From contig NZ_CP071501.1 of NCBI RefSeq assembly GCF_017354985.1, positions 2,065,501-2,129,500 on the forward strand: 64,000 bases of DNA. The letters run 5' to 3'. How positions within the stretch are numbered: the first letter of the stretch is position 1; every line of letters starts with the position of its first letter. Source of the DNA: Shewanella cyperi (lineage in GTDB: Bacteria > Pseudomonadota > Gammaproteobacteria > Enterobacterales > Shewanellaceae). The notes under the pieces are model-generated. The model worked only from the letters and a program-made list of their open reading frames with translations, was not told the DNA's origin and ran no database searches. Below are positions 22,063-32,763 of this stretch, piece by piece. The translations under genes were made by a program, and so were the position numbers.

Positions 22063-23190
22063 TTATCTGAGTTTGTCAACCACGGCCAACATGGCCAGCA
22101 GTGACGCTTCGCCCAGGTACACCGAGCGCTCGGGTGACCAGCCCACCAGGGGATCGGGCAGGTTGTCGTTATCTTTGAATGGCATTTCCAGGGTGTTTGA
22201 CAGGCAATCAAATTCCTGAGCCACCCAGTTGGAGGCCACAGTCATGTTGGCCTTGCCAGGCTCGTCCTTGGTGTAACCAAACTGGCTCTGGAAATCGGCG
22301 CTGGCCAGGGTCAGAGCGGCAACGAAATCCTGTTGCAGACCGGCAAGACGCTCACCCCAGGCAGGTACGCCCTCACTGCCCGCCAGGAACACATAGGGCA
22401 AACCTTCATCGCCGTGGACATCGTAGAAGAGGTCCACACCGGTTTCTTTCATCTTGTTAACCACATGGTACACCTCTGGGCTGCGCTCCAGACTCGGGGT
22501 CTGCCACTCGCGGTTGAGGTTAACGCCTGCGGCATTGGTACGCAGGTGACCGCGCACCGAACCATCGGGATTCATGTTGGGCACTATGTAAAAGTTCGCC
22601 TTGTCGAGCAGGGACTTGGCGGTAGCACATTCGCGGTCCAGTAAGCGGTTGAGCAAACCTTCCACCAGCCATTCGGCCATGGTTTCACCCGGATGTTGAC
22701 GGGCAGTGATCCAGATATTGCGTTTGGAGGGATCTTCATCACCGACTTTCACCAGAGTGATGTCGCGGCCGTCCAGGGTCAGCCCCAGGTGCTCCAGATC
22801 CACATCCGGGTGACGCTGAACCGCACTGAGCAGATCCCAGTGACGCTCATAGCTGTAGGGGGCGAAATAGGCAATCTGAATGGCGCTGCAATCCAGCTCA
22901 ACGGCGATGGACAGGACCCCATTCTCGTAGCTGGTTGGCAAACGGAACCAATGCTGACGGTCGTAACTGGCTGCCGCCTGGTAGTTTTCCCAGCCCTTGG
23001 GATAGGAGGCAGTGCCGGCATTGATAATATTCAGCCGATATTGGTTACCCACCTCACCTTCAAAGCGGAAGTTGAACCATTGGTAGAATTCGCCGCCGGC
23101 ATCGGGGCGAATAGCCAGTTGGATGTCGTCCTTGTTGTCTAGGTTGATGACCTGGATATTGCCACCATCAAAATTGGCACTGATGCGCAT
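22063..23190 (-). CDS. M14-family zinc carboxypeptidase, cytosolic CCP-like
   Basis: Metallocarboxypeptidase of 375 residues. An N-terminal beta-sandwich-like domain (about 1-130) precedes the M14 domain. Zinc ligands are His and Glu of ARQHPGETMAEW and the later His of FYDVHGDEGLPY; the catalytic glutamate is in CLSNTLEMPFKD. VPNMNPDGSVRGHLRTNAAGVNLNREW holds the substrate-binding arginines and asparagine. There is no signal peptide. The pre-domain plus these motifs point to the CCP/Nna1-like (deglutamylase-type) M14 group. The bacterial substrate is unknown. Confidence 0.88.
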   Translation of the reverse strand: MRISANFDGGNIQVINLDNKDDIQLAIRPDAGGEFYQWFNFRFEGEVGNQYRLNIINAGTASYPKGWENYQAAASYDRQHWFRLPTSYENGVLSIAVELDCSAIQIAYFAPYSYERHWDLLSAVQRHPDVDLEHLGLTLDGRDITLVKVGDEDPSKRNIWITARQHPGETMAEWLVEGLLNRLLDRECATAKSLLDKANFYIVPNMNPDGSVRGHLRTNAAGVNLNREWQTPSLERSPEVYHVVNKMKETGVDLFYDVHGDEGLPYVFLAGSEGVPAWGERLAGLQQDFVAALTLASADFQSQFGYTKDEPGKANMTVASNWVAQEFDCLSNTLEMPFKDNDNLPDPLVGWSPERSVYLGEASLLAMLAVVDKLR

Positions 23191-23355
23191 TGTCTGTTCC
23201 TGAATCGGGTTTGCGGTAACGGCGCTGCCCGGTGAAGGGAAAAGAGCCGCCTTTCTTGCGCCATAGGATAAACCAAAACGGCCCGGATTCTAAGCCCCCC
23301 GGCACTTTGGCACGGTTAAATGGGTCGGTTTGCGACTATCAGTAAGCACGGCGGC

Positions 23356-23380
23356 AAAAAAAGGGCCCCATCTGGGGCCC
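23356..23380 (-). terminator. Terminator of DUF885 gene
   Basis: GGGCCCC / GGGGCCC stem with an ATCT loop; on the minus strand it is followed by TTTTTTT. Confidence 0.9.
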
Positions 23381-23386
23381 GTGGCA

Positions 23387-25171
23387 TTACTTACCTTCTT
23401 TCATCAAGGATTTGATGTACTTGACCGGCGCACTGCCGTAGCTGAGGAACTGCTCGTGGAAGGCCTTGAGATCAAACTTGTCGCCCTGCTCTTGCTTGAG
23501 CTGTTCACGGAAATCATAGATCTCACGGTAACCGGCATAATAGCTGGTGAGCTGCACCTGGCTCAGGGTAGCGCGGCGCCATTTGCCTTCGGCCTCGGCC
23601 TGCTGCTGGAAGGCTTCTTCCGTCATCAGGCGAATGGCCTCATCCCTGTCCATACCCTTCACCTGGATGCTGTAGTCCAGAATGGTGTTGACTATCACCC
23701 TCAGGTTCCACTTGTAATACATCAACCACATTTCAGGCTCGAAATTACCGTAGCCCTGCTCCAGCATCATACGTTCGGTATAGACGGCCCACCCCTCCAC
23801 CATGGCACCGTTGCCAAACAGGCTCTTGACCAGGCTCGGAGATTCGTTGGAATACACCAATTGGGTGTAGTGACCGGGAATGGCTTCGTGGATATTCAGT
23901 ACCTGCAAAATCCAGTGATTGTATTCCCGCAGATAGCTTTCGGCCGACTCGTCACTCATACCATCAAGGGGCGTCACGTTGTAATAGGTATTGCCACCCT
24001 TGTCGTAGGGGCCGGGGGCGCTGACACTGGCACCGGCATAGCCGCGCATATACTCGGGCGTTTCCCGAACCACCAGAGGTTTGTTGGGGTCGAGGGTCAA
24101 CAACCGGTGTTGATTGACAAATTCCACCAGGGTTGGGATCTGTGCCCTCACCTCGGCGACAAAGTCATCACGCTTCACATGGTTGGCCGACAACTTGTCT
24201 ATCATCTGGCGGATGGCAATTTTCGGCTCTGAAGGCATGGGCTCACTGAAGTACTTGTCCCAGATTTGGGCAGTGAGCTTGGCCATTTCGGCCTGTACCC
24301 TGTCCTTGTCCGCGAGAGCCTTCTGATACAGCTCATTGGCGGTCATGCCGGACTGGATGTCATAGGCAAACTTCTGCTCATAGAGGGCTTCGCCAATACG
24401 GAAATCCTTGGCGCCGTCCTGTTTCAGACTGGCAATCAATTGCTCCAGCCAGCTGTTGTGCTCCTTAATGGCATCAACCGCCGCTTGATAGCGGGTTTGG
24501 AACAAGGCCTTATCGGCATCGCTGAGTCCGGAGGCGGCAACTTTGGCCACCAGCTCATCATTGAGTACCGAAAACGCCCCCTGGTTTTGCTGCAGTGCCA
24601 ACTCGGTATGTTCCAGGGTTGGGTTGACTATGTTCGCCCGGGCAGCTGCATAGTAGGCGGGCACATTTTCCAGGCGGGACACCAGACTCTTCAATCGGCT
24701 ATCCAGTGGCGCATACTCTTCGTTAATCAGCTGGGCGAAACCACCGGCGACATTGTAACCGGACGGATCCCACTGCCAGGATTTAAAGGTCTGTTGCTCC
24801 CAGGCCATGCTGGCAAGCAGGTTTTCGATCAGGCGGTAATCAATCAATTCACCGGCGCTGAGCTTGCCGGTATCAAACTGGCTGAGTGCTTTTTGCTGGG
24901 CGGTGACAAAGGCCAGGGTTTGGGCCATGGTCTGTTCATTGGGGATCTGCAGCAAACCGTCATAGTCGTGGACACCACTGTAAAGTGCCCAGGTGGGCGC
25001 CACTTGCCACAGGGCATCAATAAAGCGGTGACTGAATGCGGCAAAGTCCTGCACCTGGCTCACTGCCTGGGGCGCGCTCGCCTCCGGTGCAACCTTGTCC
25101 TGAGGGTTGCAGCCGCTCAGGGAGCCCACGCCGGCCAGAGCCAGCGCCATGACGAGAAATGATTTTTTCAT
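23387..25171 (-). CDS. DUF885 family lipoprotein, putative peptidase
   Basis: Protein of 594 residues with a lipoprotein signal (MKKSFLVMALALAGVGSLSG before Cys at about residue 21), so probably anchored in the envelope. The C-terminal half has an HExxH-like zinc site, IHEAIPGHYTQLVY near residue 435. A second conserved element is MVEGWAVYTERMMLEQGYG, with the glutamate expected as third ligand. This is the DUF885 pattern, whose members are predicted metallopeptidases. The ATG at 25171 begins the lipoprotein signal; 51 more upstream codons are open but unrelated. Confidence 0.88.
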   Translation of the reverse strand: MKKSFLVMALALAGVGSLSGCNPQDKVAPEASAPQAVSQVQDFAAFSHRFIDALWQVAPTWALYSGVHDYDGLLQIPNEQTMAQTLAFVTAQQKALSQFDTGKLSAGELIDYRLIENLLASMAWEQQTFKSWQWDPSGYNVAGGFAQLINEEYAPLDSRLKSLVSRLENVPAYYAAARANIVNPTLEHTELALQQNQGAFSVLNDELVAKVAASGLSDADKALFQTRYQAAVDAIKEHNSWLEQLIASLKQDGAKDFRIGEALYEQKFAYDIQSGMTANELYQKALADKDRVQAEMAKLTAQIWDKYFSEPMPSEPKIAIRQMIDKLSANHVKRDDFVAEVRAQIPTLVEFVNQHRLLTLDPNKPLVVRETPEYMRGYAGASVSAPGPYDKGGNTYYNVTPLDGMSDESAESYLREYNHWILQVLNIHEAIPGHYTQLVYSNESPSLVKSLFGNGAMVEGWAVYTERMMLEQGYGNFEPEMWLMYYKWNLRVIVNTILDYSIQVKGMDRDEAIRLMTEEAFQQQAEAEGKWRRATLSQVQLTSYYAGYREIYDFREQLKQEQGDKFDLKAFHEQFLSYGSAPVKYIKSLMKEGK

Positions 25172-25315
25172 GCTTGTCCTTGTTGTCGTTTTGGCATCAA
25201 AGGCGACAGTAAAACACGGCAGCAACAAAAACTTAAGACGAAAAAGACCGGATTCATCTTTTGTTACCAAAATAACAAAAGCGGCGTTACGCGTGGGCGG
25301 GAAAGATAAACAGCT

Positions 25316-25352
25316 GAAAAACAAAACGGGGATCAGCTAAGCTGATCCCCGT
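25316..25352 (-). terminator. tRNA-Ser terminator
   Basis: GGGGATCAGC / GCTGATCCCC stem followed on the minus strand by GTTTTGTTTTT, just downstream of the tRNA gene. Confidence 0.85.
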
Positions 25353-25361
25353 CTCTAAATG

Positions 25362-25449
25362 TGGCGGTGAGGGAGGGAGTCGAACCCTCGATACGTTTCC
25401 GTATACACACTTTCCAGGCGTGCTCCTTCGGCCACTCGGACACCTCACC
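25362..25449 (-). tRNA. tRNA-Ser (anticodon GGA)
   Basis: An 88-nt class II tRNA. The acceptor stem GGTGAGG pairs with CCTCACC, followed by G and an encoded CCA. The D-arm includes CCGAGTGGCCGAAGG. The anticodon loop is CTGGAAA with anticodon GGA, which reads UCC and UCU serine codons. The long variable arm is TACGGAAACGTA and the T-loop GGTTCGAACC. It is nearly the same as E. coli serW/serX. It stands alone with its own terminator. Confidence 0.98.
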
Positions 25450-25583
25450 ATATTGTCATCGACCGGGCGCATATCTCGCTTTCCCCTGTCGACGGAGCGG
25501 TACTTTACGCAAAAGCCCAGGCAGGGTCAAGCAAAAAAGTACAAGGATTATGTGTTTGCACACTTGCTAAGCAAACCGCTGAT

Positions 25584-27596
25584 TTAAGCGCCAATATTGC
25601 CTTTGCCCAGCTTGAATTTAGCCACTTCCCTGGACATCAGCTCCACTTCCTCCAGCAGCTTGTCATTCAGGCTGCCCAGTGATTCGGCAACCGCTTGCGT
25701 ATTTTGATAGATCTCACTTATCCGCAGCGCATTGCGGTTCACTTCTTCAGCCACCGCGGATTGTTCATGGGTGGCCGTTGCTATCTGCTCGTTCATGGAA
25801 TCTATGACGCCCACATGTTTGGCGATACGCTCCAGCTCCTTGCCGGCCTTTTCGGCCTCGGCAACGCTGGAACCCGCCTGTTGCTGACCGCGTTGCATGG
25901 CATCAACCGCCACCACGGCACCGCTCTTTAGCCGCTCTGTCATGGTACGTATATCCGTGGTGGATGCCTGGGCCCGCTGTGCCAGGGTACGCACCTCATC
26001 GGCCACCACGGCAAAACCCCGGCCCATCTCCCCTGCCCGCGCCGCCTCTATGGCCGCATTCAGTGCCAACAAATTGGTTTGCTCGGCGATGCTGCTGATA
26101 ACCTCAAGCACACTGACTATGCCCTGAATGTCAACATCAAGCCTGTGGATGGCATCGGCGGCGAGATCTATGTCATGGGCCAGAGCCGAGATGGAACGGC
26201 CGGTTTCCTGTACCTCCTGGCTCCCCTTGTTGGCCTCTTCGCTGGCCTTGTTGGAGGCAGTGCTGGCCTCCACCGCGCTGGAGGCTATTTCATTGACCGT
26301 GGCCGTCATCTGGGTCATAGCCGAGGCCACCTGCTGAGCTTCGTCGTGGCCCTGAGCCACATCGGTGCGCATTTGCTGCGAGAAGGCCTCCATTTGCTGC
26401 ACCGCCTCTGCCACCTGGGCACTGTTGCTGTTGACCCTGATAATGATCCGCTCGAAGTCTTCCATCATAGCGTTATAGGCCTTGGCCAATTGACCAAACT
26501 CATCCTCACTGCGGTGCCCTATGCGTGTGGTCAGATCGTGCCTGTCCCTCGCATGGCGGATCTGACCGACAATGCCATCCACCGTCTTATGCAGGTAATG
26601 CATCACGGTCAGGCTCAGCACCACCACCAGGGCCAGGACCAGCACCAGTGAGGTGCCAACCCACATCAGCACCTGATTGGCCGCGGCCATACGAATGGTC
26701 ATCATGTCGCCAAGTTCCTTGGCAAGCATTTTTTCGGTTGCATACAGGCTGTTAATTCTGTCGGTGGACATGGAAAACCACTCTTCCGCCGACTGGCCGC
26801 GGATTTTTGCGCTGTCCTGCGACAGTGCCAGTTCCCGGGCGGCCTCAACCTGACTGAACTCGGATCCGCTTTGCAGCCGGCGCCAGCTTTCCTGCCAGGC
26901 ATCTGGAGCCAGGGCATTGAAACGTTCCGCATAGGTGCGCTGTTCGGATACCAGATTGATAAAGCGATTGAACATTCCCGGCTTAAAGCCCTCGGTGCCG
27001 AAGGTGGAGCTCAGCACCGCCCGTTCAATCCCGGCGCGTTCCTTCATCTGCAGATAGGCGCTGAATGAGGCCAGGGCCACGGCCAGCGATTGATCCCGTC
27101 CCTGCTTAACACTTTCATCCACTATGCCCAGCAGCAAGGCATTGACCTCGGTGTAATAGGCCACCGCCTGAGGAACCGCCACAGTCAGATCATCCACTTG
27201 ATTGCGCATGGCAGCCAGACGGACCAATTGCTGTGTTGCACTGTTGATGTCTGCCGCCACACCGGCAGGGAAATCATTGCCTGCGATAAAGCGTTGAAAC
27301 TCATTGCGCCTGTCATCGGTTAAACGACGCTGTCCGGGAAGTTGATTTGCAAAGGCTTTGCCCGATGAACCGAGAAAACCGGCACTCATGCCACGCTCTT
27401 TTTGCAGCTCGTGTACCAGGGCACTGTTGCTCACCGCAAGTTCGGTTAACTGCTGCACCTGTGCCAGAGACTGTTTGTCATCCCAGGCATCCCTGAGCAT
27501 TAGACTGCCGTAGATCAAGTACCCAAGCAGTGAGGGCATGACCACCATTAAAAGTTTTTGTTTGAGGCTGAGATTGCCTATCCATTGCCAGTTCAT
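25584..27596 (-). CDS. Methyl-accepting chemotaxis protein with NIT sensor domain
   Basis: Chemoreceptor of 670 residues. TM1 is at about residues 14-32. The periplasmic region contains a nitrate/nitrite-sensing (NIT) type four-helix domain with the signature [20 protein letters not shown] near residue 62. TM2 is at about 308-333 ([20 protein letters not shown]), followed by HAMP and a signalling domain. The latter's hairpin tip reads [20 protein letters not shown]. No C-terminal CheR-binding pentapeptide is seen. It would feed CheA. The ligand is a guess from the domain type, nitrate or nitrite, which Shewanella respires. Confidence 0.93.
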   Translation of the reverse strand: MNWQWIGNLSLKQKLLMVVMPSLLGYLIYGSLMLRDAWDDKQSLAQVQQLTELAVSNSALVHELQKERGMSAGFLGSSGKAFANQLPGQRRLTDDRRNEFQRFIAGNDFPAGVAADINSATQQLVRLAAMRNQVDDLTVAVPQAVAYYTEVNALLLGIVDESVKQGRDQSLAVALASFSAYLQMKERAGIERAVLSSTFGTEGFKPGMFNRFINLVSEQRTYAERFNALAPDAWQESWRRLQSGSEFSQVEAARELALSQDSAKIRGQSAEEWFSMSTDRINSLYATEKMLAKELGDMMTIRMAAANQVLMWVGTSLVLVLALVVVLSLTVMHYLHKTVDGIVGQIRHARDRHDLTTRIGHRSEDEFGQLAKAYNAMMEDFERIIIRVNSNSAQVAEAVQQMEAFSQQMRTDVAQGHDEAQQVASAMTQMTATVNEIASSAVEASTASNKASEEANKGSQEVQETGRSISALAHDIDLAADAIHRLDVDIQGIVSVLEVISSIAEQTNLLALNAAIEAARAGEMGRGFAVVADEVRTLAQRAQASTTDIRTMTERLKSGAVVAVDAMQRGQQQAGSSVAEAEKAGKELERIAKHVGVIDSMNEQIATATHEQSAVAEEVNRNALRISEIYQNTQAVAESLGSLNDKLLEEVELMSREVAKFKLGKGNIGA

Positions 27597-27685
27597 AAAG
27601 ATCCCTTTATTGATGCGGTTGTGGACGAGTCTACCTCAGCAAGTCTAGACGCCACATACGCCTTTGGTAGGGTAACTGGCCAAAA

Positions 27686-27711
27686 AAAAGCCCACCTTCA
27701 GGTGGGCTTTT
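27686..27711 (-). terminator. nadA intrinsic terminator
   Basis: AAAGCCCACC / GGTGGGCTTT stem with a TTCA loop; T8 follows on the minus strand, 14 bp past the nadA stop. Confidence 0.92.
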
Positions 27712-27724
27712 CGGTATCTGAGGC

Positions 27725-28792
27725 TCAGGCATTACCTTTGAGCTGCATGTTCAGTCCCTTGGCAAAATCCAGCATACGATCCAGCGGGATCAAGGCCTTA
27801 TGACGAAGGTTTTCATCCACATGGATCTCGTGGTTTTCCATATCGCTGCCGCTCAGTGCCGCCTCAATTGCCTTGAGGCCGTTCATGGCCATCCAGGGAC
27901 AATGGGCGCAGCTGCGACAGGTGGCACCGTTACCGCCGGTGGGCGCTTCAATCAGCGTCTTGCCCGGGGCCGCCTGCTGCATCTTGTAGAAGATGCCCCT
28001 GTCGGTGGCGACTATGAAGGTGTCATTGTCCATGGTCTGGGCGGCACGGATCAGCTGACTGGTGGAGCCCACGGCGTCGGCCATCTCGACCACACTCGCA
28101 GGCGACTCTGGATGAACCAACACGGCCGCATCGGGATACTGGGCCTTGAGTTCCCGCAAAGCCTTGGCCTTGAACTCATCATGGACGATACACTCACCCT
28201 GCCACAGCAACATGTCGGCGCCGGTTTGCTTGGCAATATAGCTGCCAAGGTGTCTGTCCGGTCCCCAGATGATCTGCTTGCCTTCGCTGTCCAGGTGCTC
28301 AACGATTTCCAGCGCTATGCTGGAGGTTACCACCCAGTCGGCGCGGGCCTTAACGGCCGCCGAGGTGTTGGCATACACCACCACGGTATGATCCGGATGA
28401 GCATCGCAGAAGGCGCTGAAGGCGTCTTCGGGGCAACCGAGATCCAAAGAACAGGTGGCTTCCAGGGTGGGCATCAGCACGGTTTTTTCGGGGCTGAGGA
28501 TCTTGGCGGTTTCGCCCATAAATTTCACCCCGGCCACAATCAAGGTCTTGGCAGCATGATCGCGGCCAAAACGCGCCATCTCCAGCGAATCTGACACGCA
28601 GCCACCGGTTTCCTCGGCCAGGGCCTGGATCTCGGGATCGGTATAGTAGTGCGCTACCAATACCGCATCGCGCTCCTTAAGCAAGGTCTTGATCCTGGCC
28701 TTGTAGTCGGCCTTCTCGGCATCGCTCAAGGGGACAGGCTTGGGAGGAAATGGATACTGAATGCTTTCGATAATTGGGGCAAGCTGACTCAT
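27725..28792 (-). CDS. nadA: Quinolinate synthase A
   Basis: [4Fe-4S] quinolinate synthase of 355 residues that condenses iminoaspartate with dihydroxyacetone phosphate in NAD biosynthesis. The three cluster cysteines are expected in [21 protein letters not shown] and [32 protein letters not shown] and [16 protein letters not shown] are substrate-binding segments. The ATG at 28792 gives [10 protein letters not shown]; the frame is open 76 codons further, overlapping bkdB antiparallel to nothing conserved. It is monocistronic with its own terminator. Confidence 0.97.
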   Translation of the reverse strand: MSQLAPIIESIQYPFPPKPVPLSDAEKADYKARIKTLLKERDAVLVAHYYTDPEIQALAEETGGCVSDSLEMARFGRDHAAKTLIVAGVKFMGETAKILSPEKTVLMPTLEATCSLDLGCPEDAFSAFCDAHPDHTVVVYANTSAAVKARADWVVTSSIALEIVEHLDSEGKQIIWGPDRHLGSYIAKQTGADMLLWQGECIVHDEFKAKALRELKAQYPDAAVLVHPESPASVVEMADAVGSTSQLIRAAQTMDNDTFIVATDRGIFYKMQQAAPGKTLIEAPTGGNGATCRSCAHCPWMAMNGLKAIEAALSGSDMENHEIHVDENLRHKALIPLDRMLDFAKGLNMQLKGNA

Positions 28793-28930
28793 GTTGGTTC
28801 CACCGTCTGACAACTGGGGCGAATTATACGAAATTGAGCTGCAAAGATTAACCCATTTTATGGCGGTGGGCCCAAAAAGCCTGCGGCACGGCGGCCGCAG
28901 CGCTTGCCAATTGAACACATGAGCCAATAA

Positions 28931-28956
28931 AAAAGGACGCCGCAGCGTCCTTTTTT
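28931..28956 (-). terminator. bkd operon terminator
   Basis: AAAAGGACGC / GCGTCCTTTT perfect stem with a short loop, then T-rich sequence on both strands, 13 bp after the bkdB stop. Confidence 0.92.
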
Positions 28957-28968
28957 GATGCCCGACCA

Positions 28969-30528
28969 TCAATGCATGGCCAGCAGCATCTCCTGTGGGT
29001 TTTCCAGGTACTGTTTCCACAGGTTACAGAAGCGGGCAATGGTGCCGCCGTCGATAACCCTGTGATCCCCGGACCAGCTGACCTGCATGATCTTGCGGGC
29101 CTGCACGCTGCCATCGGCAGCAAAGCGTGGCAGGGTTTGCACCTTGCCAAGGGCCACAATGGCCACTTCCGGCTTGTTGATGATGGGGGTTGCCACAGTG
29201 CCACCCAGAGCGCCAATGTTGGAGATGGAGATGGTTCCGCCCTTGATATCCGCCGGCGCCACGCGACCGCTGCGGGCGCTGTCCGTCAGACGGGTGATTT
29301 CCGCTGCCACTTCCAGGATGGACTTGTTCTGTACATCCTTGACGTTAGGCACCAACAGACCCACCTTGGAGTCTACCGCCATGCCGATGTTGTGGCTGCT
29401 CTTATAAGTCAGCTCGGTACAATCTGCATTCACCTGGCTGTTCAGCACAGGGAATTGCTTGAGCGCCAGTGACATGGACTTCATAAAGAAGGGCATCATG
29501 GTCAGCTTGAGCTCATCAGAGCTGTACTTGGTCTTCATGGCTTCACGCAGGGCGATAAGATCGGTCAGATCTATCTCTTCGCAGTAGGTGAAGTGCGGGA
29601 TGCTGGACACAGAGTCCATCATCTGGCGCGCCATGGCGGCCTGAACACCGCGGATAGCGACAACTGTATCGGCTGCGGCTGGTGCAACAGCGGCAGCTGC
29701 GGCTACAGGAGCAGTCGCTGTTTGCGGCTGGGCTGAAGCCTGCACAGCAGGCTGTCCAGAGACAAAGCGCTGCACATCTTCCTTGTACACCCGGCCGTGT
29801 TTGCCGCTGCCGGGCACCTTGGACAGATCCACATCCAGGCTGCGGGCAAGACGGCGCACCGCGGGGCTCGCCAGGGCTTTACCTTGGGCAACGGGCGTTA
29901 CCGCTGCGTTGCAGGCGGCAGCCTGAGATGCGACTTGTGTACCGGCATGCGAAGCAACAACAGCGCCGGCGGCACCTTCCACTTCGATGGCGTACAGGGG
30001 CGCATGCACCTTGGCCAGTTGGCCCTTGCGATAATGCAGTTTGACTATCTTGCCGGGTTTGATGGCAGGGATTTGCACCAGGGCCTTGTCGGTCATCACG
30101 TCGGCGATGGGTTGGTCTTCCACCACCATATCGCCTTCGGCAACCAGCCACTCCACCAGTTCACACTCAACAATGCCTTCACCTATGTCCGGCAGCAGGA
30201 ATTCTTCCACCGCGGCGCCGCTAGCCGCAACCGCAGGAGCGGCAGTAGGAGTTTGCACGGCTGCGGCTGGAGCTGAGGCTTCGGCTTCACCGCCGATATC
30301 CACGGCGTACAGCGGCGCATGCACCTTGGCAATATCGCCCTTGGCGTAATAGAGCTTGCTGATCACACCGGCAAAGGGGGCCGGGATCTGCACCAGGGCC
30401 TTGTCGGTCATCACGTCACAAACCGGCTGGTCTTCGGCCACAGTGTCACCTTCGGCAACCAGCCACTCCACCAGTTCGCACTCAACCACACCCTCACCGA
30501 TATCCGGCAATATAAAATCTTTAATCAT
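28969..30528 (-). CDS. bkdB: Branched-chain 2-oxoacid dehydrogenase E2 (dihydrolipoamide acyltransferase)
   Basis: E2 core of the branched-chain 2-oxoacid dehydrogenase, 519 residues. It has two N-terminal lipoyl domains, each with the [11 protein letters not shown] lipoylation site (Lys43 and Lys148), joined by Ala/Pro-rich linkers. A peripheral subunit-binding domain follows ([20 protein letters not shown]). The C-terminal catalytic domain ends with the [15 protein letters not shown] active site. It makes acyl-CoA from leucine, isoleucine and valine 2-oxoacids for degradation and branched fatty acid primers. It is third in bkdA1-bkdA2-bkdB; no E3 gene is present, so lpd elsewhere is presumably shared. 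Confidence 0.95.
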   Translation of the reverse strand: MIKDFILPDIGEGVVECELVEWLVAEGDTVAEDQPVCDVMTDKALVQIPAPFAGVISKLYYAKGDIAKVHAPLYAVDIGGEAEASAPAAAVQTPTAAPAVAASGAAVEEFLLPDIGEGIVECELVEWLVAEGDMVVEDQPIADVMTDKALVQIPAIKPGKIVKLHYRKGQLAKVHAPLYAIEVEGAAGAVVASHAGTQVASQAAACNAAVTPVAQGKALASPAVRRLARSLDVDLSKVPGSGKHGRVYKEDVQRFVSGQPAVQASAQPQTATAPVAAAAAVAPAAADTVVAIRGVQAAMARQMMDSVSSIPHFTYCEEIDLTDLIALREAMKTKYSSDELKLTMMPFFMKSMSLALKQFPVLNSQVNADCTELTYKSSHNIGMAVDSKVGLLVPNVKDVQNKSILEVAAEITRLTDSARSGRVAPADIKGGTISISNIGALGGTVATPIINKPEVAIVALGKVQTLPRFAADGSVQARKIMQVSWSGDHRVIDGGTIARFCNLWKQYLENPQEMLLAMH

Positions 30529-30537
30529 ACCGGACTC

Positions 30538-31515
30538 CTAGAATGCGACGCAGGCCTTGATGGCTTCAAAGGTCTTGAGCGCATCGGGCATATATTCTTT
30601 TTCGTGGATCAGCGGATACGGGGTATCCAGACCACACACACGGGCAATGGGTGATTCCAGGTACAGGAAGCATTCTTCCTGTATGGTGGCGGCGATTTCG
30701 CCGGCAAAACCACCGGTCAGCGGCGCTTCGTGGTTAATCAGCAAACGGCCGGTTTTCTTCACCGACTCGGCAACCGTGTCCACATCCCAGGGTGACAGGG
30801 TGCGCAGGTCGATAACCTCGCAGGAAATGCCTTCGGCAGCGGCCATTTCGGCGGCCTTCTCCAGGATTTCCATCTGGGCGCCCCAGCCAAGCAGGGTGAT
30901 GTCTTTGCCCTGCTGGAGTACTTCGGCCTTGCCCAGTTCGATTTCGTAATCCCCTTCCGGCACTTCGCCAACGGAAGCGCGGTAGAGACGCTTGGGTTCA
31001 AAGAACACCACAGGGTTGGGGTCACGGATGGACGCCAGCAGCAAGCCCTTGGCCTGATAGGCGTTACGGGGCACTACAACCTTGAGACCCGGGGTACCGG
31101 TGAAGTAGGCTTCAGGTGATTGCGAGTGGTAATGACCACCGGCAATACCGCCACCGTAAGGGGTACGGAAGGTCAAACCGCCGACGTTGAATTCGTTACC
31201 TGAGCGGTAACGGAACTTGGCGCTCTCGTTCACTATCTGGTCGAACGCCGGGAAGATGTAGTCTGCGAACTGGATCTCGGCTACCACAGTCATGCCATTG
31301 GAGGCCAGACCGTTGGCAAAACCGGCGATACCCTGCTCGGTCAGCGGCGTGTTGAAGCAACGCGCGCGGCCGAAGGTATCCTGCAGACCGGATGTGGCAC
31401 GGAATACACCACCGAAGTGGCCCACGTCCTCACCGAACACCGTCATGGTGGAGTCTTTTTCCATCGCAATGCGCAGGGCACTGTTGATGGCATGCAACAT
31501 ATTCATTTCAGCCAC
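30538..31515 (-). CDS. bkdA2: Branched-chain 2-oxoacid dehydrogenase E1 beta
   Basis: E1-beta subunit of 325 residues, which with E1-alpha forms the thiamine-diphosphate decarboxylase component. Family segments are [47 protein letters not shown] and [19 protein letters not shown]. It starts with GTG at 31515 (GTG-GCT-GAA-ATG), 3 bp after the bkdA1 stop, so the two are probably translated coupled in equal amounts. bkdB follows 9 bp after the stop. Confidence 0.95.
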   Translation of the reverse strand: MAEMNMLHAINSALRIAMEKDSTMTVFGEDVGHFGGVFRATSGLQDTFGRARCFNTPLTEQGIAGFANGLASNGMTVVAEIQFADYIFPAFDQIVNESAKFRYRSGNEFNVGGLTFRTPYGGGIAGGHYHSQSPEAYFTGTPGLKVVVPRNAYQAKGLLLASIRDPNPVVFFEPKRLYRASVGEVPEGDYEIELGKAEVLQQGKDITLLGWGAQMEILEKAAEMAAAEGISCEVIDLRTLSPWDVDTVAESVKKTGRLLINHEAPLTGGFAGEIAATIQEECFLYLESPIARVCGLDTPYPLIHEKEYMPDALKTFEAIKACVAF

Positions 31516-31518
31516 GGC

Positions 31519-32697
31519 TTACAGCCTCCCTGAGGTTTTTGGATAGGATTGAGGGTACTTTTTGACATGCTCTTTCAGCGCATCCAGCTGCTTTTGCAGC
31601 AGCGGTGTCGGCTTGTCGTACACATCCTCAATGATTTCCTCAAGCAGTGGCGCAGGCACCTTTTCGGCAACCTTCACCGCCGCCAGCACCTCTTCACGGT
31701 ACTTCTCGTACAGGGCAACATCTTCGGCTTCGGTCATCCAGCCCTTGTTGATCAGCCACAGCTTGAAGCGCTTGACCGGATCGTGTTCACGCCACTTGGC
31801 TTCTTCTTCCTTGGAACGGTATCCGGATGGATCGTCGGAGGAAGAGTGAGCGCCCAGACGGTAGGTCATGGCTTCAATCAACACAGGGGCATTGTTTTCC
31901 ACCGCGTAGGCCCGGGCCTGTTGGGTGGCAGCCAGCACCGCCAGCATATCGTTGCCGTCAACACGTATGGTGTGCATGCCATAACCCACACCGCGGCTGG
32001 CAATACCGTTACCGGCAAATTGCTCTTCGGTTGGGGTGGAAATGGCGTAGCCGTTGTTGCGGCAGAAGAAGATCACCGGCGATTTCAACACGGCGGCCAT
32101 GTTGAGACCGGCATGGAAGTCCCCTTCCGAGGCGGCGCCTTCACCGAAGTAGCATACGGCGACATTGCGCTGGCCCTTCAGTTTCAGGCTGTAGCCCACA
32201 CCCGTGGCCTGGGGAATTTGCGTGCCCAGGGGGGAAGAAATGGTTTGATAGTTCAGCGCGGCGCAGCCGTAGTGGATGGGCATCTGCCGACCCTTGCCGA
32301 GATCTTTCTCGTTGCTGAACATCTGGTTCATGAACTGTTCTGTGCTGAAACCGCGATAGCGCAGCGCAGCATGCTCACGGTATTGGGCCAGGATGATGTC
32401 GTTATCATCCAGTGCGGCGACGCTGCCAACGATGGCGGCTTCTTCACCGGTACAGGTCATGTAGAAACTGATCCGTCCCTGACGCTGGGCACCGAGCATG
32501 CGCTCGTCCAGAACCCGGGTAAAGACACAGGCATCGTGGATACGATTGGCCAGAGCCTCATCGATTTGAGGCAGCACGGCCTGTTCAAAGGTGGTACCGT
32601 CGGCTTGGAGAATTTTCAACACAGGGATAGCAAGCGACTCCCTGTCCAGAAAGGCGACGCGATGCACCGTTTCGCTATTCGTTGTTGCGTTGCTCAT
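31519..32697 (-). CDS. bkdA1: Branched-chain 2-oxoacid dehydrogenase E1 alpha
   Basis: E1-alpha subunit of 392 residues that binds thiamine diphosphate. The TPP motif is YFGEGAASEGDFHAGLNMAAV, ending in the NN of FFCRNNGYAISTP. The phosphorylation-loop-type segment THRLGAHSSSDDPS appears here as YRLGAHSSSDDPSGYR. It is the first gene of the operon, with a perfect palindrome about 67 bp upstream of its start that probably controls it. Confidence 0.95.
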   Translation of the reverse strand: MSNATTNSETVHRVAFLDRESLAIPVLKILQADGTTFEQAVLPQIDEALANRIHDACVFTRVLDERMLGAQRQGRISFYMTCTGEEAAIVGSVAALDDNDIILAQYREHAALRYRGFSTEQFMNQMFSNEKDLGKGRQMPIHYGCAALNYQTISSPLGTQIPQATGVGYSLKLKGQRNVAVCYFGEGAASEGDFHAGLNMAAVLKSPVIFFCRNNGYAISTPTEEQFAGNGIASRGVGYGMHTIRVDGNDMLAVLAATQQARAYAVENNAPVLIEAMTYRLGAHSSSDDPSGYRSKEEEAKWREHDPVKRFKLWLINKGWMTEAEDVALYEKYREEVLAAVKVAEKVPAPLLEEIIEDVYDKPTPLLQKQLDALKEHVKKYPQSYPKTSGRL

Positions 32698-32763
32698 AAT
32701 TTGCTCTTGTTATTGGTGGCCGGCGCAGCACGCCCTGCCAGTTGCTAAAACGCGGACTGAACA

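Noticed and set aside
25362..25449. tRNA-Ser as an integration site for an island
   Set aside because: No integrase, no repeated tRNA 3' end and ordinary core genes on both sides.
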